DNA from: an uncultured Prevotella sp.
Lineage (GTDB): Bacteria > Bacteroidota > Bacteroidia > Bacteroidales > Bacteroidaceae
Direction: 5' to 3'
Assembly: GCA_900314935.1 (NCBI GenBank)
Contig: OMXE01000021.1
Span: 1 to 60,333 of the forward strand
DNA: 60,333 nucleotides
The notes beneath the pieces are model-generated. The model did not search any database. It worked only from the letters and a program-made list of their open reading frames with translations, and had not been told where the DNA came from. Within the stretch, counting starts at the first letter, position 1, and each line of letters begins with the position of its first letter. Both the position numbers and the translations under genes were made by a program. Below are positions 53,518-60,333 of the stretch, one piece after another.

Positions 53518-54141
53518 ATGAGAAGATTCTGTTTGATACTGTTCGCCCTTCTCACCATGCTCAGGATGCAAGGACAGGAGGTGATCGACTCGGTGGCGGT
53601 GGTGCCCAACGAGGTGCAACCTGCATTCCAGCTGAGTGATACATGGATGACCGATTCTCTCCATCTTCCCGTGCTGACCCGTTTCGGACAGATGCCTTAT
53701 ATAAGTATGTACCCGTATCTATGGGGCGGCTATCCATCGTGGAACCTGCACGAAGGACTGAACATGAGTCTGGGGGCCAGTGTGTTTACGCAGTTCGGGA
53801 AAAACGCTTATCATGGGGCGGGGTTCACGCAAGACCTCTCGATGATGTATGCCACGCCTATTACCAAGAAACTGTCCATTGCCGTGGGTGGCTACATGGA
53901 GCAGGTTTCGTGGGCACACGACACCTATCGTGACGGTGGACTCAATGCCGTGCTGAGCTACCGCTTTGATGAACATTGGGAAGGATACCTGTACGGACAG
54001 AAGTCGTTGGTGAGCAAAAGAATACCGCTACCCCTCTACGGCATGAGCAACATTGGCGACCGTATCGGGGCAGCGGTAAGATATAATTTCTCTCCCAGTT
54101 TCAGCATTCAAGTGAATGTGGAGAAACGGGAAATGCCTTAA
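53518..54141 (+). CDS. small outer-membrane-barrel-like protein, unknown
   Basis: 207 residues with signal peptide (MRRFCLILFALLTMLRMQGQ). Gly- and aromatic-rich alternating strands (GLNMSLGASVFTQFGKNAYHGAGF, LSIAVGGYMEQVSW, LNAVLSYRFDEHWEGYLYGQ) suggest a beta-barrel-like fold, with a C-terminal strand FSIQVNVEKR. Function not recognised. ATG 53518 follows the promoter; the longer open frame upstream is repeat DNA. It converges with the next gene with only two bases between stops. Confidence 0.72.
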   Translation: MRRFCLILFALLTMLRMQGQEVIDSVAVVPNEVQPAFQLSDTWMTDSLHLPVLTRFGQMPYISMYPYLWGGYPSWNLHEGLNMSLGASVFTQFGKNAYHGAGFTQDLSMMYATPITKKLSIAVGGYMEQVSWAHDTYRDGGLNAVLSYRFDEHWEGYLYGQKSLVSKRIPLPLYGMSNIGDRIGAAVRYNFSPSFSIQVNVEKREMP

Positions 54142-54143
54142 GG

Positions 54144-54857
54144 TTATTGACCGCTTCCTGTTCCTGTTCCTAACAAATCCTTCAGAATACCATCGATGGC
54201 CTTGGAAACACCTCTTTCCAATGCTTTCTCCACCTCAGAAGAAACATCCTCAATGGCATTGTCGATGATGTCGTTGGCACTCTTGCGAACAGTAGTATTG
54301 CTGTCGAGTGGGGCAGTAGTCTGCGACTCATCCGCTTTCTCAACGGCAACATCAGATGTCCTGGCTTCCTCTCTACTGAATCCGGGGATGCTTCCCACGA
54401 GGTTCTGCCACAGGGTATTCACCTCTGTATCGATGAGTCCTTCCAGGTCGCGCTTCTCAAAGAGTACCCATACATGGTTGAGGGCGCCCACGGAGAGCAC
54501 ACGTTTCTTTCCCTCCAGTTCAGCCTTTGACAGACTGAACACCAGGTAGTTGTCCACGTCGATATTACTATCGAGCGTCAGATCCACAATCTTCGACACA
54601 ACGATGTTGCCCAAGACAGCCCAGCTGCCCACCTTGCCAACCAGAGAACTGGTGACGGCCGAGCTCACTTCGGTATTGATAGCTTCCTTGTGCGCATACT
54701 TGTCGGGTGTGGTTACGGCAAAAAGGATGACAACGGCAATCAGAATCAGGGTAATCCACCATTTGCGCGAACTACCTTTCTTGTTGCCACCCTCGTTACT
54801 TACGGGTGCCTGACTCTGCTGTTGAGCCACGGCAGGATCATACTGTTCAATGTTCAT
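54144..54857 (-). CDS. DUF4359-like membrane-anchored protein
   Basis: 237 residues: Gly/Gln-rich N-terminus, one transmembrane helix (WWITLILIAVVILFAVTTP), then a domain with TTPDKYAHKEAI and VDNYLVFSLSKAELEGKKRVLSVGALNHVWVLF that matches its neighbour (TVPDKKAHKEAM; VNNYYLFNTTHV, LLSIGMFGQVITF). The pair are paralogues. The C-terminal third is low complexity and helical. Function unknown; the hydrophilic part is probably extracytoplasmic. Confidence 0.75.
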   Translation of the reverse strand: MNIEQYDPAVAQQQSQAPVSNEGGNKKGSSRKWWITLILIAVVILFAVTTPDKYAHKEAINTEVSSAVTSSLVGKVGSWAVLGNIVVSKIVDLTLDSNIDVDNYLVFSLSKAELEGKKRVLSVGALNHVWVLFEKRDLEGLIDTEVNTLWQNLVGSIPGFSREEARTSDVAVEKADESQTTAPLDSNTTVRKSANDIIDNAIEDVSSEVEKALERGVSKAIDGILKDLLGTGTGSGQ

Positions 54858-54914
54858 GATATTGTTCTTTAGATTCGCTTCGCTTTAAGATGTGAGAGGT
54901 CTGGATTCTCTATT

Positions 54915-55436
54915 CTATTTCTTATTTTCTTGTTTCTTCTTAGCTTCTTGTCTTGCTCTCTTCCTGGCTTCCTTTTCCAATTTCTTCTGCTTCTTGCGCT
55001 CTTCCTTCAAACGTTTCTTTTCGGCCTTAGCCTTGGCTTTCAGCTCTTTCTTCTCAGCCTTAGCCTCCTTCTTGGCTACTGCTGCGTTCTCGATGGCTTC
55101 GCGAAGCATTTCCTTGTTGAATGTGATGACCTGGCCGAACATACCAATGGAAAGCAACTGATCCTTGCCCTTGAACTTTACATGGGTGGTGTTGAACAGG
55201 TAGTAGTTGTTCACTTTGAGCATGGTGCCCAAAGTACCTTCAATGGCTTTGTTCACCACGTTCTTGCCAAAGCGCGTGATTCCGTTGTCGGCAATACCGC
55301 GCTCCTCAGCTTCTTCATCCACATATTCCTTTACGGCCTTCATCATGGCCTCCTTGTGCGCCTTCTTGTCGGGTACGGTAAGGGCCATAAGAATGGCAAT
55401 GCCAATAATGATTACAGCTACTAATAGTTTCTTCAT
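54915..55436 (-). CDS. DUF4359-like protein with Lys/Ala-rich tail
   Basis: 173 residues: N-terminal membrane helix (MKKLLVAVIIIGIAILMALT), the TVPDKKAHKEAM motif, the same core as its downstream paralogue, and a highly basic C-terminal helix of about 50 residues made of KKEAKAEKKELKAKAK-type repeats. ATG 55436 follows a minus-strand promoter: TTTG (55485-55482), 19-nt spacer, TATCTTTG (55462-55455). The basic tail might bind nucleic acid or anionic polymers; this is speculation. Confidence 0.75.
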   Translation of the reverse strand: MKKLLVAVIIIGIAILMALTVPDKKAHKEAMMKAVKEYVDEEAEERGIADNGITRFGKNVVNKAIEGTLGTMLKVNNYYLFNTTHVKFKGKDQLLSIGMFGQVITFNKEMLREAIENAAVAKKEAKAEKKELKAKAKAEKKRLKEERKKQKKLEKEARKRARQEAKKKQENKK

Positions 55437-55524
55437 CTTTCTCAGTTTTGGGAGCAAAGATACAGATAAGTGAGAGAAATACAAAATAAAAAAAAGAAAA
55501 AAACAAAAGAAATCCAATAAAAGT

Positions 55525-55555
55525 TTTGTAGTCTCAAACTTTTCCGTTATTTTTG
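55525..55555 (+). promoter_or_regulatory. promoter of the YpfJ-type peptidase gene
   Basis: TTTG (55525-55528), 19-nt spacer, TATTTTTG (55548-55555). A CCCCTCC-ATAA-GGAGGGG hairpin (55585-55602) lies in the leader. Confidence 0.75.
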
Positions 55556-55584
55556 TCTGCTGAAAAGGGAGAAGCCACCCCCAG

Positions 55585-55602
55585 CCCCTCCATAAGGAGG
55601 GG
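55585..55602. repeat. C-rich hairpin in the ypfJ-like leader
   Basis: CCCCTCC, ATAA loop, GGAGGGG; perfect 7-bp stem of the same type as the element before the zinc-ribbon gene. Confidence 0.7.
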
Positions 55603-55637
55603 AGAAAAGAAAGAACCTAAATTAAAATCGAAACAAT

Positions 55638-56519
55638 ATGAGATTAGACGGAAGAAGAGAAAGTAGCAATGTAGATGACCGCCGCGGTATGACTGTTGGT
55701 AAAGCAGCAGGTTTAGGATTAGGTGGTATCGTAATGATTGCTCTTATCACCTTTATGTCAGGTGGTAATCTGGGTGACGTGATTGGTAACGTTGTAAGTT
55801 CCCAGATGAGTCAGAGTCAGAATGTGACGACACAGGAAGGACAGCGCGAGTTCACACAGGAAGAGCAGGAACTGGCCAAGTTCTCCAGTCAGATCCTTGC
55901 AGGTACAGAGGATGTGTGGACGGAGGTGTTCAGACAAATGGGCAAGACCTACACGCCACCGAAGATGGTGCTCTACACAGGTCGTGTGCAGACTGCTTGC
56001 GGTGCTGGTTCAGCACAGGTAGGACCGTTCTATTGCTCAGGCGACCAGTGCTTGTATATCGACCTCTCGTTCTTCACCACGATGAAGAAATCGCTGGGTG
56101 CTGATGGTGACTTTGCTTATGCTTATGTGATTGCCCATGAGGTGGGACACCATGTGGAGAACCTGTTGGGTACATTGGGAACGGCTCATTCGGCCATGAA
56201 CAGAACCAACAAGGTGAATGCCAATAAGATCAGTGTACGATTGGAGCTGCTGGCCGACTACTATGCTGGCGTGTGGGCTCACTATGATGACCAGAAGTTC
56301 GGTTCGCTGGAGGATGGTGACATCGAAGAGGCTATCCGTTGTGCACAGGTAATCGGTGATAACTATCTCCAGGAGAAAGCACAGGGCTACAGTCAGCCGG
56401 AGTCGTTCACCCACGGTACCTCTTCTCAGCGTATGCGCTGGTTGAAGAAGGGTCTTCAGACGGGTGACATGAATGGCGGACCGCGTTTGAACATGAGCGA
56501 CGCTGAGCTGGGATCTTAA
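55638..56519 (+). CDS. ypfJ: YpfJ-type neutral zinc metallopeptidase
   Basis: 293 residues. N-terminal RLDGRRESSNVDDRRG and a membrane helix (AAGLGLGGIVMIALITFM) are typical, as are ACGAGSAQVGPFYCSGDQCLYID, the HEVGHHVENLLG zinc motif and the later RLELLADYYAGVWAH. The family (PF04228) is widespread; its substrates are unknown. Confidence 0.92.
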   Translation: MRLDGRRESSNVDDRRGMTVGKAAGLGLGGIVMIALITFMSGGNLGDVIGNVVSSQMSQSQNVTTQEGQREFTQEEQELAKFSSQILAGTEDVWTEVFRQMGKTYTPPKMVLYTGRVQTACGAGSAQVGPFYCSGDQCLYIDLSFFTTMKKSLGADGDFAYAYVIAHEVGHHVENLLGTLGTAHSAMNRTNKVNANKISVRLELLADYYAGVWAHYDDQKFGSLEDGDIEEAIRCAQVIGDNYLQEKAQGYSQPESFTHGTSSQRMRWLKKGLQTGDMNGGPRLNMSDAELGS

Positions 56520-56522
56520 TTC

Positions 56523-56665
56523 GTGGAGTGTGGAGTGAGGAATGATTTGTGGAGTGTGGAGTGAGGAGTGTGGAGTGAGATATGCTCTCAGAAATGAGTG
56601 ACTTTGTATATAAATCTTGTATCTCAGTACTATTCTCACTCCACACTCCACACTCCACACTCCAC
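56523..56665. repeat. dispersed GTGGAGT hairpin element, copy 2
   Basis: Arms of GTGGAGT/GAGGAGT heptamers (56523-56578) and CACTCCA heptamers (56635-56665). The loop edges GAGATATG and CAGTACTATTCTCACTCCAC match the copy at 1024-1140. Confidence 0.85.
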
Positions 56666-56749
56666 AATTGTAAGCAAGTAGAACTTGCGAAACTTCAATA
56701 AAATAATCTAATTCTTTGAGAAATATTCTTTTGTTTCTATGAAAATCAG

Positions 56750-56757
56750 TAATTTTG
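56750..56757 (+). promoter_or_regulatory. -7 box of ffh
   Basis: TAATTTTG, 33 nt before the ATG; the only TTTG nearby (56730-56733) gives a short 16-nt spacer. Confidence 0.55.
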
Positions 56758-56789
56758 CACCTTCAAAACAGAAATAAAGATAATTAGAT

Positions 56790-58133
56790 ATGTTTGAGAA
56801 TCTAAGTGACAGACTTGAACGGTCGTTCAAGATCTTGAAAGGCGAAGGTAAAATCACTGAGATTAATGTCGCTGAGACTTTGAAGGATGTGCGCCGCGCA
56901 TTGCTGGATGCCGACGTGAACTATAAAGTGGCCAAGACATTCACCGACACCGTGAAGCAGAAGGCCCTGGGTATGAACGTGCTTACCGCCGTGAAGCCAG
57001 GACAGCTGATGGTGAAGATTGTGCATGATGAGCTGGCAGAACTGATGGGTGGCGAGACGGTAGGACTGAATCTCGACGGTCGTCCTTCCATCATCCTGAT
57101 GTCGGGTCTGCAGGGTTCCGGTAAGACAACCTTCAGCGGTAAACTGGCCAACATGCTCAAGAAGAAGCAACACAAGAACCCGTTGCTGGTGGCCTGCGAC
57201 GTCTATCGTCCTGCTGCCATCGAACAGCTGAAGGTGGTGGCCGCCTCGGTGGAGGTTCCCGTCTATAGCGAGGATGGGAACAAGAACGTGGTGGAGATTG
57301 CCAATAACGCTATCCGCGAGGCCAAAGCCAAGGGGAACGACGTGGTCATCATCGATACCGCCGGTCGTCTGGCCGTTGACGAGGAGATGATGAACGAGAT
57401 CGCTGCCCTGAAAGAGGCGGTGAATCCCAATGAGACCTTGTTCGTGGTTGACTCCATGACGGGTCAGGATGCGGTAAACACGGCTAAGGAGTTCAACGAC
57501 CGTCTGGATTTCGACGGCGTGGTGCTGACCAAGTTAGACGGTGATACCCGCGGTGGTGCGGCCCTGAGTATCCGCACGGTGGTTACCAAGCCCATCAAGT
57601 TCATCGGTACAGGCGAGAAGATGGAAGCTATCGACGCCTTCCATCCGAGTCGTATGGCCGACCGAATTCTTGGTATGGGTGACGTGGTTTCGCTTGTTGA
57701 ACGTGCCCAGGAGCAGTATGACGAGGAGGAGGCACGACGACTGCAGAAGAAGATTGCCAAGAACAAGTTCGACTTCAACGACTTCCTCGGACAGATCAAC
57801 CAGATCAAGAAGATGGGTAACCTGAAGGATCTGGCAGCCATGATTCCTGGAGTGGGTAAGCAGCTGAAGGATATCGATATTGATGATAATGCGTTCAAGG
57901 GTATCGAGGCCATCATCCAGAGTATGACACCCAAGGAGCGCTCAAATCCTGAAATCCTCAACCAGAGCCGTAGAATGCGCATTGCCAAGGGCTCAGGTAC
58001 GAATATCCAGGAGGTGAACCGCCTCATCAAGCAGTTCGACCAGACCCGTAAGATGATGAAGATGGTGACGGGCGGCGGTATGCGCAACATGATGGGCGCC
58101 ATGAAGAATATGAAGGGCGGAATGCCAATGTAA
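56790..58133 (+). CDS. ffh: signal recognition particle protein Ffh
   Basis: 447 residues: N domain ([20 protein letters not shown]), GTPase with [33 protein letters not shown] and TKLDGD, and the Met-rich M domain (about 320-447) ending [19 protein letters not shown]. It binds 4.5S RNA and signal sequences for co-translational targeting. No SRP RNA gene is seen beside it. folD follows 23 bp downstream. Confidence 0.97.
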   Translation: MFENLSDRLERSFKILKGEGKITEINVAETLKDVRRALLDADVNYKVAKTFTDTVKQKALGMNVLTAVKPGQLMVKIVHDELAELMGGETVGLNLDGRPSIILMSGLQGSGKTTFSGKLANMLKKKQHKNPLLVACDVYRPAAIEQLKVVAASVEVPVYSEDGNKNVVEIANNAIREAKAKGNDVVIIDTAGRLAVDEEMMNEIAALKEAVNPNETLFVVDSMTGQDAVNTAKEFNDRLDFDGVVLTKLDGDTRGGAALSIRTVVTKPIKFIGTGEKMEAIDAFHPSRMADRILGMGDVVSLVERAQEQYDEEEARRLQKKIAKNKFDFNDFLGQINQIKKMGNLKDLAAMIPGVGKQLKDIDIDDNAFKGIEAIIQSMTPKERSNPEILNQSRRMRIAKGSGTNIQEVNRLIKQFDQTRKMMKMVTGGGMRNMMGAMKNMKGGMPM

Positions 58134-58156
58134 AGTTCAAAGTTCAAAATCCAGAT

Positions 58157-59032
58157 ATGCAACTGATTGACGGGAAGGCAACGGCGGCAGCCATCAAGGC
58201 TGAGATTGCCGAGGAAGTGAAAGAGATTGTAGCTAAGGGTGGTAAACAGCCGCATCTGGCCGCAGTGTTGGTGGGTCATGATGGTGGCTCTGAAACATAT
58301 GTAAAGAACAAGGTGTTGGCTTGCGAGGCCTGTGGCTTCAAATCTACGCTGATCCGCTATGAGGAGGATGTGACGGAAGAGGAACTGCTGACTTGCGTGG
58401 ATCGTCTGAACAGCAATGGCGACGTGGATGGTTTCATCGTGCAGCTGCCTTTGCCGAAGCATATCGATGAGCAGAAGATCATCGAGGCTATCGACTACCG
58501 TAAGGATGTGGATGGCTTCCATCCCATCAATGTAGGACGCATGGCCATCGGTCTGCCGTGTTTCATCTCTGCCACTCCGCTGGGTATCATCACCCTGCTG
58601 AAAAGATATAATATCGAGACAAGCGGAAAGAAATGCGTAATCCTTGGACGCTCGAATATCGTGGGCAAGCCCATGGCACAGCTGATGATGCAGAAGCAGT
58701 ATGGTGACGCTACCGTGACCGTATGCCATTCTCATTCAAAGACACTGAAGGAAGAGTGCCGCGAGGCTGATATCATCATTGCTGCTATCGGTCAGCCTGA
58801 CTTCGTGACGGCCGACATGGTGAAGGAGGGTGCTGTGATTGTGGATGTGGGTACGACCCGCGTTCCTGATGCAACCCGTAAGAGCGGGTTCCGTCTGAAC
58901 GGTGACGTGAAGTTCGACGAGGTGGCTCCGAAGTGCTCCTTTATCACTCCCGTTCCTGGTGGGGTAGGACCCATGACGATCTGCTCGCTGATGAAGAATA
59001 CCCTCGCTGCAGGAAAGAAGGAGTATTATTGA
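58157..59032 (+). CDS. folD: methylenetetrahydrofolate dehydrogenase/cyclohydrolase
   Basis: 291 residues. [13 protein letters not shown] with the catalytic Lys, [39 protein letters not shown] and [11 protein letters not shown] are the FolD signatures. Bifunctional enzyme of one-carbon metabolism producing 10-formyl-THF. Its stop is one base before the start of the next small gene. Confidence 0.96.
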   Translation: MQLIDGKATAAAIKAEIAEEVKEIVAKGGKQPHLAAVLVGHDGGSETYVKNKVLACEACGFKSTLIRYEEDVTEEELLTCVDRLNSNGDVDGFIVQLPLPKHIDEQKIIEAIDYRKDVDGFHPINVGRMAIGLPCFISATPLGIITLLKRYNIETSGKKCVILGRSNIVGKPMAQLMMQKQYGDATVTVCHSHSKTLKEECREADIIIAAIGQPDFVTADMVKEGAVIVDVGTTRVPDATRKSGFRLNGDVKFDEVAPKCSFITPVPGGVGPMTICSLMKNTLAAGKKEYY

Positions 59033-59033
59033 A

Positions 59034-59213
59034 ATGACAGCAGAGGAATATTATCAGCAGGGCAATGCAGCAAGGAAGCAGGGACAGTGGCACGAGGCCA
59101 TCAACTGCTATATCAAGGCTATAGAGTTAGATCCTGATAGTCCGGCCGTGGAGGCGAAGCGTATGTTGGATGATATCTATGCCTTCTACTGCAAGGATAT
59201 GTATAATCCTTAA
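59034..59213 (+). CDS. 59-residue single-TPR protein
   Basis: A short frame starting MTAEEYYQQGNAARKQGQW and containing one complete TPR-like helix pair (A-E-x2-Y-x2-G-N-A-A-x5-W-x2-A-I-x2-Y-x-KAIELDPDS) followed by a third helix (AKRMLDDIYAFY). It starts one base after the folD stop, so it is probably translated from the ffh-folD transcript. Too short for usual ORF cut-offs. Likely a small protein-binding module; function unknown. Confidence 0.8.
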   Translation: MTAEEYYQQGNAARKQGQWHEAINCYIKAIELDPDSPAVEAKRMLDDIYAFYCKDMYNP

Positions 59214-59234
59214 ATGCTCTTCGGCGTTTGATTT

Positions 59235-60146
59235 ATGACTTCCCGCAGTCATCTTATCCCTCACATAGTTGCTTTCCTGACAGTGGCTGTCTGGGGAAGC
59301 ACTTTTGTATTTACGAAGTTACTGCTGCAGGCAGGATTGTCGCCTGCGCAGATATTTACCCTTCGTTTTATCATTGCCTATGTGCTGCTGCTTGCGTACT
59401 CAACGAGCAGACAGCACCAATGGCTTTGTTCATCGTGGAAGGATGAATTGCTGATGGTGGCATTAGGTATTACAGGCGGATCGTTGTATTTCCTTACGGA
59501 GAATGCAGCAATGCTCTATACCACAGCCACGAACACTTCACTGATTGTCTGCTCCTGTCCTTTGTTCGCCATGCTCCTGTTTGCCGTTGTTTACCGACAG
59601 TCAGAGCATATCACAAAGGTGCAGGCATTAGGGTCGGTCATTGCCTGCCTGGGAATGGCAGTGGTTGTCCTAAACGGTCATTTCGTACTCCACCTCTCGC
59701 CCTTAGGCGACATACTGGCTTTCGGCGCCTGTCTTTGCTGGGCTGTCTATTCCTTGTTGATGAAGAAGGCCTTGGAAGAATATTCCACGCTCTTTATCAC
59801 CCGTAAGGTGTTCTTCTACGGAATCATCACCATTATACCTTATTATATTGTAAGACCGGAAGAAGCCAGCATCTTCAATTTTTCAATTTTTCAATCCTTC
59901 AATTTTACTATTTTCCTCAACCTGCTCTTCCTGGCAGTGGTCGCCTCCTTGCTCTGTTTCCTGACCTGGAACTGGGTGATCAGTAAGCTGGGGGCAGTGG
60001 TAGCTACTAACTGGGTGTATTTCAATCCCATCACCACCATCCTGTTTGCTTGGTGGCTGCTTCACGAACAGATTACCATCTGGTTCCTGCTTGGCACCAT
60101 CCTCATCCTTGCGGGAATGTATCTTTCTGATAAAAAGAAAAAATAA
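59235..60146 (+). CDS. DMT-superfamily (EamA) transporter
   Basis: 303 residues, about ten transmembrane helices in two EamA halves (FLTVAVWGSTFVFTKLLL; GDILAFGACLCWAVYSLLMK). Substrate not predictable; such proteins often export metabolites. A 32-bp octamer array is translated in frame at 59872-59903 in the loop after helix seven (ASIFNFSIFQSFNF), giving an unusual Phe/Ser-rich insert. Confidence 0.88.
   Translation: MTSRSHLIPHIVAFLTVAVWGSTFVFTKLLLQAGLSPAQIFTLRFIIAYVLLLAYSTSRQHQWLCSSWKDELLMVALGITGGSLYFLTENAAMLYTTATNTSLIVCSCPLFAMLLFAVVYRQSEHITKVQALGSVIACLGMAVVVLNGHFVLHLSPLGDILAFGACLCWAVYSLLMKKALEEYSTLFITRKVFFYGIITIIPYYIVRPEEASIFNFSIFQSFNFTIFLNLLFLAVVASLLCFLTWNWVISKLGAVVATNWVYFNPITTILFAWWLLHEQITIWFLLGTILILAGMYLSDKKKK
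59872..59903. repeat. in-frame octamer array inside the DMT transporter gene
   Basis: Four 8-bp units (TCTTCAAT, TTTTCAAT, TTTTCAAT, CCTTCAAT) within coding sequence. The same octamer family lies in the pheA attenuator spacer (44530-44555). Confidence 0.85.
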
Positions 60147-60333
60147 TCCGACAGCTAATAATTCTGAGTAACAATATATTTGTCAAAGAAAGAAAAAGCA
60201 TTTTTCTTTTGGTTATTCGCCCGTTTATTCGTAACTTCTATGTTGCTTTCCAAATAATTGGAAAATATTTATTGTTTATTAACTGTTTGTATTCAATCAC
60301 TTAGCATGATGCCCATTAGTAAGATGACTTTTG
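60147..60333. other. gene-free tail of the window
   Basis: Only an AT-type hairpin AAAGAAAAA-GCA-TTTTTCTTT (60189-60209) is seen, possibly a weak terminator of the transporter gene. Confidence 0.5.

Noticed and set aside
56523..56665. SRP RNA gene next to ffh
   Set aside because: The structure is a heptamer hairpin shared with 1024-1140 and lacks the conserved GGAA tetraloop domain of SRP RNA.

Overview
The window reads as chromosomal DNA of a Bacteroidales bacterium, most likely Prevotella or a close relative (for example Segatella). The evidence is a SusC/SusD polysaccharide-utilisation locus, TonB-linked barrels, type IX secretion-like C-terminal tails, and a FecI/FecR-type sigma/anti-sigma pair. 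Almost every gene start is also preceded by the Bacteroidetes promoter pattern TTTG-N19/20-TAnnTTTG, with little sign of Shine-Dalgarno use. No phage, insertion sequence, CRISPR array, tRNA or rRNA was recognised.

Layout. 0.2-4.5 kb: housekeeping genes (Nif3-like protein, coiled-coil zinc ribbon, FHS-type sugar permease, DUF445). 4.5-17.5 kb: a probable arabinan utilisation locus made of a membrane sensor fused to an AraC-type DNA-binding domain, SusC, SusD, a triple-repeat surface lipoprotein and two GH43 arabinanases. A 12-bp direct repeat just upstream of susC looks like the regulator's operator. 17.7-23.2 kb: a giant transglutaminase-like/DUF4011/SF1-helicase/Vsr-like/DUF3320 protein, a candidate single-gene defence system. 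23.6-30.8 kb: HsdR_N-like protein, holA, XRE regulator, pyrK-pyrD, aroC, slyD. 31-38.4 kb: secreted subtilase, M48 lipoprotein, a small HExxH protein, a membrane coiled-coil regulator, NfeD + SPFH, a membrane-anchored AAA ATPase. 38.5-44.5 kb: a wecB-like epimerase and, on the minus strand, the Phe/Tyr operon pheA-aminotransferase-DAHP synthase/chorismate mutase-tyrA-EEP. 44.9-48.5 kb: sigma, anti-sigma and a TonB-dependent receptor broken by a frameshift. 48.5-53.5 kb: a repeat-rich accessory segment. 53.5-60.1 kb: barrel-like protein, two DUF4359-like proteins, YpfJ-type metallopeptidase, ffh, folD, a 59-residue TPR protein and a DMT transporter.

The most exciting find is upstream of pheA on the minus strand. 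A consensus promoter drives a leader of roughly 190 nt that encodes a 25-residue peptide containing FYYFYFYF. A perfect 11-bp antiterminator helix and a mutually exclusive terminator follow, immediately before pheA. This is a complete, sequence-evident ribosome-mediated attenuator for Phe and Tyr supply.

The second theme is repeats. Short tandem arrays with a 7- or 8-bp period sit at many gene ends, and three lie in frame inside coding sequences. A palindromic element that carries a complete promoter recurs upstream of several genes. A 101-bp direct repeat brackets a 4.1-kb segment holding an AT-rich surface protein and an Rpn-family nuclease. Four TTCCCA-N3-TGGGAA palindromes are spaced exactly 22 bp apart.
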